A stretch of DNA of 64,000 bases from Psoroptes ovis (lineage: Eukaryota > Arthropoda > Arachnida > Sarcoptiformes > Psoroptidae). The position numbers and the translations under genes were made by a program. The stretch's first letter is position 1. Each line of letters begins with the position of its first letter. The notes under the pieces were generated by a model, which did no database searches, was not told the origin of the DNA, and saw only the letters and a list, made by a program, of their open reading frames with translations. Below, one piece after another: positions 23,056-35,631 of the stretch. The stretch is taken from assembly GCA_002943765.1 (NCBI GenBank), contig PQWQ01000004.1, positions 1,798,001-1,862,000 of the forward strand, written 5' to 3'.

Positions 23056-26000
23056 TTAGTCTGAATTTTTGTTATTATTGTTATTATTATTATCATTATT
23101 TAAATCTAATGAACTATGTTCAATACTAAGATTATTATTAAATGATGATTGTGAACATTGTGAATCATTTTCGGCCATCGCTGCCGTTGTTAATGATTCA
23201 TATGATGATGTACAACAAATATTTGTGACAATAATTTGTTTTTCTTTGTGTTTTTTCAGCTGTTTTGTTTGTTGTTGTATCGATTGTTTAGTTGGTAAGG
23301 AATCAATTGAACCAGATGGTGATGGTTCACGTGAATCATTCAATATGTTTGAATTGTTTGAATCATCAACTTCTTCATATGGACATAATGTTTGTGGTAA
23401 ATCATCATCAGTATCATCATTTTCAGTATCATCATCATGATTATGATGTTTTTTATTATTTGAATTTTTTTTAACAACACGTTTATTATGACTTGATTTT
23501 GATTCAATCGATTCGCATGTTGAGTCAGATGATTCTGTTGATGATTCGGATGATGAATCAGTTGATAATGTTTCGGCTGATGATGATGTTGATGTTGGTG
23601 GTGGAGGTGGCGGCGGAGGTGGCGGCGGAGATAATGGTGCTGATTTGTTACCATTATTCACTGGTGGTTGTGATTCTTTTGTTGTTGAACGTTTTTTTCT
23701 TGATTTATTATCATTATTTTCATTTGTTTCATTTGATGGTTTCAATTTAGTGGATTTGCTTGTTTGCGATGTTGACGTCGATGTGGCCGTCGCTCTTGAC
23801 GAAATCATTTTACTTTTTTTACTATTATTCGATGGGGTTGACGATGGCTCTGATAATTCGATCGTTGGTTGACTATTCAACATGATTACTTTTTTACCAC
23901 CATTCCCACTATGAACGCTACGTTTCAACGTTGAAGATGACGATTCAATCAATGGCTCTTCCATTGATTGATTACTTGATTGTGAGCGTTGCTGTCGCAG
24001 TAATGATGTTGAACGACCAATCACTCGATTTGTTGATGAAATATGTGATTTAGGAATAATATGATTATCGATATCACTAATGCCACTAGGAATTCGATGT
24101 TCACGTCGTAATGTTGCAATAGAACCAACTGCACCTGAATCAGACGATAAGCGATTAATTTTACCGCTTTTAACTCTTGGTGTTGTTGAGCTATCATAAC
24201 TTGCTTGCGAGCGAAATTCATTATTATTGCGGTTTTGACGATTCACTTGTGCATATAGCTGTCCATTCATTGTTTTGTGATCGACAATTGTTGTCATCGA
24301 TTTTTTCGGATGTGAATGTAATGAATTACGATTATAATTTGAACGATACAATGATTCGATTGATGTGACAGACATTGAATCAGGTGGTGATGCGGTAGCA
24401 TCGGCAAAATAACGTATTGCATTCGATATATTATAAACTGATTTATTATTCGGCTGATTATGATGATGATGCATGATGCCACCGCTAGCGCTACCAGAAC
24501 CATCGATGCCTGTCGTTGTGCCATCATCATAAACACCAGATGCACGTCCATATAATAGTTCTTCATTCGTAAAATAAATGGCACCACGATTTCTGTAATA
24601 AACAATCACGCCGATTATTACTATCATTAATATTATTATTATCAACAATGCCAATACAAATCCAACATTTGGTTCGGTTGTCGATACACGCAATTGAACA
24701 GTTGGATCTGTGCACCATTCCTAAGGCAAAGAAGAGAATGTTTTTTCATATAAAATATTCAAAGATTTAATTCACTAATTCTATTATAATTACCAATTTC
24801 CAATCATCAATTAAATCGACACGCATTCCATCTAGATTGGGTGGATAGCGACAGATGGCACATCGATCATATAATTGACATGCTTTTTGATATGGATTTA
24901 AAATGATTATCGATTTATTAGGATCATTCGACTGTTGTTGATAATAATCATAAATCATATTATTATTGATTGATTGATTATTATCATTGCTGTTATAGAT
25001 AGATGGTGATGTAATCCAATTACGAAAATATAATAAATGACAACGATAACATGACCATGGATTATTATCAAAATAAATGAATGATAAATTACGATATTGA
25101 TTTAATAAATATAAAAATTCTGAACTTAATTCATATAATGAATTATATGATAAATCTAATATCTCTAAATTGTATAATTCATCCAATAAACGTGTACTAA
25201 TATTAACAAATGAATTATGACTTAAATTAACGAAACGTAATGTATGACGATTTTGTTGAAATAAATCAATGTATTGTGGTTGTTGTTGCGGCGGTTGTGA
25301 TTGATAATAAGTGTAATATTTATCATTGATGTTATCATTATTATTATTAGCATTTGTATTTGAATCTAAACGCAAATATGACAAATCAATGAATTCTAAT
25401 TGTTTTAATGGTGATAATAATCGTGATACAGACAATGATGGTTCACTCAATGTTGATATATTATTCAATGACAATTTTTTCAATTCATTGCCTAATGGTT
25501 TGAATATTTTTGTATCAAATTGTGTGAAATTATTTGATGATAAATCTAATTCTTCAATTGTACAATTAATAAATGTAAATTCATTCAATTCTAATAGGAA
25601 ATTATTGGAAATTGATAAATGTTTCAGTTGTAAACCATTAAATGCAAATGAATCGATTCTATTTAAATAATTATTATCTAAATATAAATATTTTAGTTTG
25701 GTCAAAGAATTGAATTCATATGTATTAATTTTTGTAAGATAATTTTCTCTTAAATCTAATAGCTGCAAATTTGGTAAATTTTGATAAAACAATGAATGTA
25801 TTTGTTTCAATTGACAATTGCGTAATGATAATTGTTGTAATGAATGTAAATCGATCATATTTTTTGGTGGTATTTCACCGATAGGATTATTACTTAAATC
25901 TAATGTTATTAATTGTGATAAATTGTAAAATAATCTTGTCGTTATTGTTTCTAAGCGATTATTTGATAAATTTAAATGTTTTAAACGATATAATTGTTGA

Positions 26001-26709
26001 AATGTTCCCGATGCTAATTCTATTTTTTGATTTTTGTGAATTTTATGGTTGAAATTAGAAATTTATTAGATTTTAGTCGTAAAAAAATTTAAAAAAATAA
26101 TATTGAAATCGATGACATACCAGATAAGCGATTATGACTTAAATTCAAAGTTTCCAGCTGACTTAAACCACGAAAATTTGAATCAATCAAATGTTCGATA
26201 AGATTTTCACTCAAATCCAACAATTGTAGTGATGTATGATAACGAAATGTAATTGAACCAATTGCTGGTATACGACTTTTAATGATACGTAATTTTTTCA
26301 AATATGGAAAACGATAAAATAATGGACCTAATGTTAAATTATTAGGTTTATCATCCGGTGCATTTATTTCAATCACATTCACTAATGATGATATACGATC
26401 AAATGGTATATCACTATAACCACCTTGATCACATAATATTTCACGATAATTATTTTGATTATCATAACGACATTGTCGACAAGGACAATTTTCTGTCCAT
26501 AGTTGATAATCATTATTTGTATCATTTCCTGTCGATAATGTTACAATTATTGGATCAATATATGTTGTATTATTATTATTAGGTAATGTTGAATATGATT
26601 CATGTTGTTCACCATTTCCAGGTTGTTGTTGCTGTTGTATTGATTCAATTAATATTGATGATAATATCAAAATTATTGAATAAAAACAATTAAATAATTG
26701 ACAATTCAT
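23056..26709 (-). CDS. Leucine-rich-repeat single-pass membrane protein with long disordered tail
   Basis: Receptor- or adhesion-like LRR protein, 1159 aa. Exons 26709-26121, 26019-24794 and 24720-23056 total 3480 bases in frame; introns are 101 and 73 bases with GTATGT and GTAATT donors. Signal peptide at about residues 1-24 (FNCFYSIILILSSILI). A Cys-rich N-cap follows (ENCPCRQCRYD, then ILCDQGGY). More than ten LRRs of LxxLxLxxNxL type run to an LRRCT cap (NNPWSCYRCHLLYFRNW, ACQLYDRCAICRYPP, EWCTDPT). One membrane helix lies at about 624-646 (VGFVLALLIIIILMIVIIG). The tail of about 510 residues is Ser/Asn-rich with a poly-Pro run (LSPPPPPPPPPPPT) and an Asn run near the C-terminus. No TIR, Ig, kinase or GPCR domain is visible. 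It belongs to the broad arthropod LRR transmembrane class; no orthologue can be named. The poly-Pro run could bind SH3, WW or EVH1 domains (inference). Confidence 0.92.
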
Positions 26710-29135
26710 TTTCTCTCATTGATGCTAATTGTCAATACAATAATAAATGAAAACTATCATTCAAAATACAAAATGGTTATAAATTACAAAATTTCGATTC
26801 AAGATTGATTGAAATAAATACAAAAATTCAAATTCAAATTATGAAATAATACAAAATGGCGAATTTTTATTCTCCAATTCTATATCAATAACGATTCTTA
26901 TATAAACTCGAAATAAAAATCTCTTAAACCACTCTTCATCATTCAAAGCTGTTATCTATGGAATTTGATCATAGAAATTTGATGAAATTTATTCATTTTT
27001 TCATTCACCACCAAGGCGGTAACCAGAATTGTGTTTATTTATTGACGAAAAATTACACAAGTATTACATGCACGGGAAATATGTACGTTCAGTTTTCTAA
27101 ATTCTTGGATTTTGGTCGAATGTAAAAATTGAACCAAAATTTTCGCCATTAGTCATATACTTGTTTGGAAATTTTTTCAGTCAAAAATCAAAACAAAAGG
27201 CGTTTTCCGATCGGTAAAAAAACATGACTTGAAAAATTGGATTCAAAAAGAAGAAACCAAAAATAATTGTCACACATGTCAATGTCTTGTAGATTTTTGT
27301 CATATTTACACATTTGATATATGTGCGGATGGATAAAATATATGAATGAAGTTCTTGTGTTCCTTGTTTAAGAGTAAATTTTCAATCTTATCAATGTTTA
27401 TTTTCTTGGAAAATTATAATTTATAATTTTCAATATATTCATTAATATTTTCAGCACTAAATTTTTTTCTGTGTTTGAAAATTAAATTAAAACAAATTTT
27501 ATTAAATTTTTTTTTTCATAACAAATTCAACAGAATTTATGTGACATTCCGGACATGGATTCGATCATCATCATCATCACTCATAAACCAAATAAACCAT
27601 TCATGATCATCCAATTTGGACGCCCTAAATAATTTCATTTTTTTTAATTAAAGAAAATAAATTTAGAAAATACTATTTTACAATATTTTTATAAATACAG
27701 GGTTTCAAGTTTCAATTCGGAATATCTAAATTGAATTTCGTAATTTTAAATCTCAAAATTACAATCAAAATTATGAAAATAAACTTAAAAACTACGAAAA
27801 TCAATTTTGAAACTGCGAATAAAAACTCCTGTAATCCTGTAAATAAATTTAAAAAAATATTTTATAAATGAAAAATCATGATTCAAATATTGATTCAATA
27901 ATAATAATGGTAATAATAATAATAATCGTAATAATAACAAATTTTAATCAATTCAATTCAATTTATTTTATTTCTCATCTAATTTTAGTTCATTGACCAT
28001 ACATATAATGAAATCAATTTGTATCCATTTTATATAATTGTATGAATTTTCCAAAACTATTCATTTATACATGTTTTCACATGTTTTTTCCGATAATTTC
28101 ATTTTCTCTTTTACCCGAAACTAATCGAATATTTTTATTATTATTATTATTATTGGAAGAAATAATAATAACAATTTCAATGATTCAACGATTTGTATGA
28201 TTGAAAAATTATGAAATTTTTAAGCTGAAAAAAATGAACAAAATGAGAATCAAATATCAAAAAATCAACCGCACCTATTAAATAAGTGTGTATATGTGTT
28301 TGTTCAATAAATGTATCGTCGAAATTGTTTGCGATCAATTTTAATCATGTATTTAATACATTCATACGACGCAATACATTCATGTATATTTATTGTATAC
28401 AAATTATATCATAAATTTCATATGTTAACACATGTTTTGTTGAATCAATCGTTTGTATCGTATCACATACAATTATACGTGAATAACACGAATACATGAA
28501 TCAAATTTTTAAACATTTTCCAATGATAATCATCATCACCTGCATATATTTATCAAGAAAATTATTGTCAATATTTTATCATCATTGTTATTCTAATTTA
28601 TATATGTGTATTGTTGTTGTGCTTGCTATTCATCAATGAAATAAATCCATTATCACTTTAAAATCATATTTGTTGTAATCATTGTTGCACATATATTTGG
28701 TTAATTGTCAAATCTCACGAATTTTATTTGTTACTTACACAAATGAATGAATGAGAATGAATGAAATCAAATGCAATTACGAAAGGATTATGAAAGTGAA
28801 TTAAATGATTCATTTAATTCATTTTTAAATAAATGTTTCTATTTTTAATATGAATAATAATAGAAAATGAGCATCAATAAATATATTAAATTGCAATAAT
28901 TTATTTATCGGTTATTATCATGTGATTGTTTGTTTTGAAATAGGCGCAATTTAGTTTAAAAATGATTTAAATACAGATAATTACATGAATATATCGAAAA
29001 AAAAGAAATCCATCATTAATATCACAATAAATTGAACAACATTTGTTTATAATTTATGAGAATTATTTCACAATAAATAAAACGATTAGGATTGAAGTTG
29101 GATTTAGGGTCGATCAAATGTTTGAATCATTTTAT
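26710..29135. other. About 2.4 kb intergenic, no gene seen
   Basis: Between the LRR gene start and the 3' end of the GTPase gene. AT-rich, with ATT runs near 28.13 kb and only short chance frames. No RNA gene or repeat family recognised. Confidence 0.6.
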
Positions 29136-31964
29136 TTAATAACCAAACAAGCTAAAAATCCATTGAAAAAATCCAACAATCGTTGACCAAAGGCAGCGTT
29201 TCGATTCTAAAAGATCAAACAATTCACTATCATCTTTGATGAATGAATCAACTATTTTGTTTTTGAGCGTTTGTGACCATTCTTTGGCTAATCCTTGATT
29301 TAATTGAATGATACATACATCATAAATCTAATCGAATATTGAAATACGACAAAAAATAAAAAATTAATTAAATGTAAATAACACATATGAAATTGATACT
29401 TACAAAATTTTTGAAACGAAAATATGTCGAATGTAAATCTTTTGATTTGATTATAATTTGTTTGGCTGTTTTCAATGGCAATTCAACTTCTTTTTTGAAG
29501 GCTTCTAAATTTTGTTTTTGATTTTTTCTAATCAATTCATTCATATAATTATATTGTTCATTGATTATATTCTGATATGTTTGATAATCTGCATACACAT
29601 TTAATGGCTGTATACAATTATTGGTGATACGCTTCGATTCCTGTTCAATGATTTCATCGAAACGTTCTAAATCGATTGGAAATTTTAATTTATCATTCGA
29701 TATGCGATAATCGAATTCGGTTGAACATAATTGTAGCTCTTTTCGTAAAAATTCACCAACAGCCAATTCTTGATCTTCCAATATTAGTCGCTTTTTTTCA
29801 TCGATCATTGCATTCAATTTGAATAAATTTGAATTATATAATTCTATTTCGTTGGCATATTTTCGACATCGGTTTTCAAACATTTGTCTTGTGTTTGCAT
29901 CTAATTCGTTTAAATATTCTAGAAATTTTTTATACAATTTTGGGCGTACTGTATTGATTTGTAATTTAGAAAATCCATCATTCAATGAAGTTTTGATTTG
30001 TTCGTCGAAAAATTTATCCAAATGTTTAATATTTTCCAATATTGTCGAATCAGTTGTGAGATCAATGAAACGATATAAATGATCTAAATCATTTGCCAAA
30101 TCTTCTTTTGGCAATAAATTTTCAAATTCATTGAAAAAATTTTCTGAAATATTTGCCTTTTGTATTTTAGAGAAATTTCTAATTTCTTCACTTAATATTG
30201 GCAATTTTAATTTTGCGAATTCTTCTGTGATGGCATTTTCAAATTTCTTGCGTATTGCAAATATTTTCATTTGTATTTTTTGTTTATTAATTGTTTTAAT
30301 AACAATATATGAATTTGTTATTTGATCATTCAATTGCTGCCTGGATAATTCAAAATGTGATTCTAAACCTTGCAATAAATTCCTCAATAATGTAATCGAT
30401 TTATCCAATGATACCTTGTGCCATTCATGTAAATAAGCCATCGAAACTGGCTCGTTTTGTAATTGATCAATAATCAAATTATTCATATATGTCTGATAAA
30501 ATTTGAAACATTCTTCGATTGATGATTGTTTTAGTCGATCTAGAAATGTATCCCAACGATTCGGTATTTCAGTCAACGAACCAGTATTAGCTGCATTGAC
30601 TAACATACGCAATATGTGAACTAAATCACTGCCAGTCATTGGTATACGATTGCGATATTTTGGCCGAATTATTTGACTCAATTTTTTAATCAATTCATCA
30701 CGTTCATTTCGATATTCTAATAGTAAATCATTTTCATCGGCACGTGACAGATCTGTCAATAAATGTTTACTTGCACTTGGTATAAATAAAGTATGACAGT
30801 CGACTGATGGAAATATATCTTTCAATGAAATTGAATATGTTTCAGTTTCACGAGTATGTGTCGACAATAATTTGATAAGCCAATTTTTACAATTTGATTC
30901 ATTTTCAATTTCTTGTACAAAATCTTGAATTATCCATAATAAAGATGGAAATTGCAATATTTGTGCATCCAAAGATTCAATCAATGAATCCTTGTTATCA
31001 TTTTGCTGTTGTCGATCATCAACACTATTTGAAATATTATTTAAATTTGTGCGAGGTGACATAACAGCTTTCAATGCAAATAATTGCGTACGACGTGCTA
31101 ATAATTCTAAATAATCAATATCAGATTGATCAATGATTTTCACCGAATTATACAATAATATTGAACTCAATAATGTTGAAACAGCAAATATTTTTGCATC
31201 ATAATTTTCTGATATGTTTGTTGCAGCAAAACCTTCAGTGTCCAACATTAATGTCCAATGATTTTGATTTTGATTAGTACCGAATTTTATTGGCTAAAAT
31301 TTTAATTTCAATGAAAAAAGAGTTTTAATTTAAATAAAAATCAATTTATAGAATCACTTTACCTTTCCCCATAACCAAATACCCATAGTCTCAGGCGTCA
31401 CTTTTGAACCAATACCAAAACCTTTTGATTTGCCCATCAATTGATTCATCAGATATGATTTGCCTGAATGATATTTACCGACCACTGATATAACACTGAC
31501 TGGCTCAATTATTGAATGTAAATACTGAATTGGAAATCAAGAAATTATACAATTAATCAAAGATGTAAAGATGATTCAAATCAAACCTGAATATTTTCTT
31601 CAACAATGACCAAATTTTTATGCGATTCATCTGGCCGTATGATTTGTAATGGACGATCAGGAAAGGTTGTCAAACCATATTCAATTGTAAATGAACTAAT
31701 ATTTTGGAAAACAACATTATTTTTTTTACTCTCGACTTCGGGCATTTGATTATCATCATCGACATCATCTTTGTTTTCACTATTATTGATTATGTTTTCT
31801 TTGATTTCATCATAATTTGGCAGAATAATTGGCTCTTGCTGCTGAATTGATTGTGGATGATTTAACAAATTCGGATGATTTTGGTCTAAATTTTGACCAT
31901 AACAGTGACGATAATTCAATGTCGATAACCAAAAAATATTTATAAAAATAAATAATTTGAACAT
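29136..31964 (-). CDS. Guanylate-binding-protein-family GTPase with predicted signal peptide
   Basis: Large GB1/RHD3-type GTPase, 873 aa. Exons 31964-31587, 31524-31363, 31293-29404 and 29327-29136 all join in phase 0. The start is the ATG at 31964, which gives a hydrophobic leader (MFKLFIFINIFWLSTLN, then YRHCYGQ) typical of a signal peptide. G1/P-loop GKYHSGKS is at about residues 142-149 and G3 LDTEG at 197-201. The helical C-terminal region contains many charged segments and ends with a hydrophobic stretch (STIVGFFQWIFSLFGY). The usual G4 TLRD-type motif reads IIQDFVQEI at about 301-309, with Gln replacing Arg. GBPs are normally cytosolic and bind pathogen or vesicle membranes, so a leader peptide suggests a secretory-pathway or lumenal role (inference). 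An atlastin is less likely because the long helical region resembles GBPs. The first donor is GTTTGA. AATAAA overlaps the stop codon. Confidence 0.9.
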
Positions 31965-32359
31965 TTTCAAACTCTTTATTTTATTTTTGTTCCAAAAATG
32001 AAAATTTGAAAATCTAAATTCAAAAAAAAAAAAAAAAACAAACCGAACATGTGTTTGGATTTGACCGATTCATAGACGATAGGATTTTTTGAAAACAAAA
32101 AAAAATCTTTTATTTTATCAAAAATTTAAGAAAAATTCAACAAAATTCAAGAAAATGTTCCAATAAAATATTTAAAAATATTAAAAAATTGCAAAATTAT
32201 CAAAATAACGAAAATTTTAATAATAACAATATAACATCGTGAGAAAAATCAACATATTTACATACAGAAAAACTCCAAGAAAAATTATAAATATCATAGA
32301 AAATACACGAATAATTCAAAATTGAATTTTTTTTTAGTTTCATTCTATTTTCGAGTCAT
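31965..32359. other. Short intergenic gap, no gene seen
   Basis: About 395 bases between the GTPase start and the 3' end of the type II membrane protein gene, both on the minus strand. A-rich runs only. It must hold the promoter or 5' untranslated region of the GTPase gene and the 3' end of its neighbour. Confidence 0.6.
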
Positions 32360-34545
32360 TCAAGCAAAATTATCATAACCTTGTAAGCCTTGTAAAATAG
32401 GATCATTAGCAAATACATCAAAATTAAATGGTTCAAATGGTTCTTGTTCATCATCATTATTATCACCATCATTATTATTACCAGCATCATCATTAATATT
32501 ATCATTATCATTTCGATTATTACTATTACGAATACCATTAATATTATTTCGATTATTTTTTGGATGGTGATTTAAAAATTTATTTATATTATGTTTATTA
32601 TTGTTATTATTATTATGAAATTGTTTCATTTGTTTTGAATTTTTATTATCATTATTTTTAATATCTTTCATTTTATTATTATTATTATGATTTTTACGTA
32701 ATTTCACATTTTTTTTATTCATATTTGAATCATAATCACTTTTATCCAATATACCACCACGTATTATTTCAAAATTTCCACTGCCTAATAATAGATCATA
32801 TTTTTCTACATTTTTACTTTCTTCATTACTGTATAGATTACGATTATTGAATTTATTTTTACGTTTATTCGATATTATTTGTATATGATCAGGTAATAAA
32901 TGTATTGTCGTTGGTTTTATTGTTGTCGTTGTTGTTGGTATTGGTATTTCCAATAAGGGCTTAGATTTGGCATTGAAAGTTGAAATTAATGCTGGTTTTT
33001 GACCTTTAGCCACTGATATACCAACAGTGGATGTTGTAGGCTTTTTAGGTGTCCTTGTAGTTGTTACAGAGTCAATTCGTTTAATATTTTTCACGATCGA
33101 TGGTGTTGATTCAGTATTCAATGGCATAGTATCTTCATTATAAATATTGTTTCTATTATTATTATAATCATTCACATCTTCATTTTCAGTATCATTTTCA
33201 TCATTATTATTCACATTGTTATCGTCATCTTCATCCTCAGCTTCTTCAATGTCTTCAGTTCCATTATCATCATTACTATTATCATTATCATTATCTTCTT
33301 CAGATTCTGATCCAGATTCTGGTTCCGATTCTGATGACAGAGCATCGACATTTGTTTCAAGATCATTAATATTATTTAAAAAATCCAATTCCATTATATC
33401 ATCATCATTATTGTTATCGTCATTATTGGTAGCTTGTCTACGAACACGATTTTGAAATATTAGTTGATGTCTCATTGATGGCAAATTTTCATCAATATCA
33501 CCATTTCGATCTAAATCATCATTATTATTATCATCATTATCACTATTATCAAGATCATTTCTAACATTATGATTATCTGTATGTGAATCTTTTACAAAAT
33601 CCGTATCAATTTGATATTGATTTAAATTATTTTTGTTGTATTGTTTTTGATCAAAATTTTGATCATATAATGATATTTGTCGATAAATACGTCTATCATT
33701 GTGTTTATTATTGTTATTATCATTATTATCACCATTTCGATCGGTAAATGTCAATGAGGATGCTGATAATGTTGATGTTGTTTTTAGAAGCGGCTGATTG
33801 GAATCTGAAAATTTTGTAAAAAATGAGTTTGAAAATAAAATTTGAGAAGCGAAAAAAAGGGTGAAACCGAATTTCAATCAAAAATTTTCAACGGAAATTT
33901 TTAAAAAATTCGTAAAAAGATCCGCAATTCATAATAATAATATCAATAAAATTGATATTGATCGAGGAAATTTGAAATATCATTCATAGAAAAAAACATA
34001 GATATAAATCTTAAATGTCAAAATCATTTGTAAAAAAAATTTTACAAAGGAAATGACATTACAATTGCACATTGTTCTTTTTTGGTTGTTTTGCTTCAGA
34101 AACACTCATAATCTATCGCTATCAATATATGATATCATTTTGAAAGTATTTACAACCTTTTACATTTCAAAACACTTAAGATATACCGATTGTTGAAATA
34201 ATAATAAAAATATTTAATTACATCCTTCCTTGAACAAATTATTTTCAGTACTAACATATTACTACTAATATTTCAAGGATTCATACATTCATTTCATCAA
34301 AGGTATATTATTGGTGTTTGGCTCGATATTTTCATTCGGTGCATTTCGGGGTAAATTTTAGTTTAGTTTTATAATTACTACTTACATTTTGTATTATTTA
34401 CATATAATGCTATGATAGTGAAAATTGTTATCAATATCAGCGATATTAGAATAAATATGGCCAGTAAAAATACAAATATTGTTTGATTTCGATCATTAAA
34501 TTTTCGCCATAATCTAAATGATGATAGATTTATTTTCAATGCCAT
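32360..34545 (-). CDS. Type II membrane protein with furin-type site and Asn/Asp-rich ectodomain
   Basis: Unrecognised protein, 534 aa. Exon 1 (34545-34386) encodes a short basic cytosolic N-terminus (MALKINLSSFRLWRKF) and one membrane helix at about residues 23-48 (IFVFLLAIFILISLILITIF). It joins exon 2 (33804-32360) across a 581-base intron with a GTAAGT donor, TTTTCAG acceptor and matching phase. There is no signal peptide before the helix, so the rest is probably outside the cell or in the lumen. A furin-like RVRR site lies at about 173-176. Highly acidic Asp/Glu/Asn runs follow, then Thr-rich segments (TTTTTIKPTT) and a basic Asn/Lys-rich region. The C-terminal block FEPFNFDVFANDPILQGLQG is the only non-repetitive stretch. 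No TNF or collagen domain is visible. Composition matches the other Asn-rich genes here. Confidence 0.8.
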
Positions 34546-35631
34546 TGCTTGGTTGTTGAAATGATGTCTTTGGATTTAAATTCAGTTTGATTATATGAAT
34601 TATTCACGTATCATAAAATTCAAAGCAAAAATGAAATGAAAAATCGCGAAATTTAAATAATAAAACATTTGAAAGTAAATAAACAAATTCAAGATCAGAA
34701 AAAAAAGTAAAATTAAAAAATACAAATATCAATATTTATATTTGAAATCTCAAATCAAATGTATATGGATGATATTTATATTAAAGTCATATCTATTTTT
34801 TTTTCAAAAATTTATAAATTTTGAAGAAAAATGTTGGCCAACAAATAAATGAATAAATGAACAAATGGTGGATTTACCTTGATTGATTTTTTTTTCAATT
34901 TATCCATTTATAAAATTAGAATAAAATTACACCCAAATATTTACATTCAACACCTTTTCACTTTTCAAAGCTTACCTTTTCACATTTAAGCATGTGTGTG
35001 ACAATTGTTGCTGAAAATTATCAAATGTTCAAGAGACAATAAATAAATTTATATGTGTAAATAGGCATATATCACACTTCTGTGTCTCTTTCTTGCTCTC
35101 TTTTTTTCGCATTAAATACTCCTGGAAATATAAATCTGTAACATACATTTCGGTTTGAAATTGATTATTTGTTTCCAAAAAAGTTTCCAAAAACTTCTTA
35201 ATTCAAAAAATTGGATCAACTTCATTGTAAAATTCATTTTCCAATAAATAATTAATTCATTGATTTTGAAATTCATTTTTTTTCAATTTCAATTTTCAAT
35301 TTCAAAGCAATTCAATCAATCAATAAAGAATATGTATATTTGATTTCAAAAATTTTATGTGTCAAACAATGAACAATTTATCATATATTTCATTGTTTTG
35401 AATGAAAAATAAGTAAGAAAAATTTGTCAAAAATTCTTTTGATTGAAAGCAACTTTAGCTGTCAATGAAAATACTGAATGCAAACCGAAAGGCTTAAACG
35501 ATTGCCATAGACGTGTTCATACGTTATGGGCTTGATATTGGCTTAAAGCAATCTGTTACATAGAGATCAGAGATGTTTTACCTTAAAATAAATGTTTATT
35601 TGTAAATAAATATTTTTATTAATGTTTTAGG
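34546..35631. other. About 1.1 kb intergenic, no gene seen
   Basis: Between two minus-strand genes, so it contains the 3' end of the GalNAc-transferase transcript and the promoter of the type II membrane protein. Candidate AATAAA signals for the transferase lie on the minus strand at 35615-35620 and 35595-35600. A less AT-rich patch occurs at about 35.44-35.57 kb with no open frame. Confidence 0.6.

Noticed and set aside
23069..24605. Additional frames on both strands over the LRR cytoplasmic exon
   Set aside because: Shadow frames of the repetitive coding sequence; the exon in the LRR frame explains the region.
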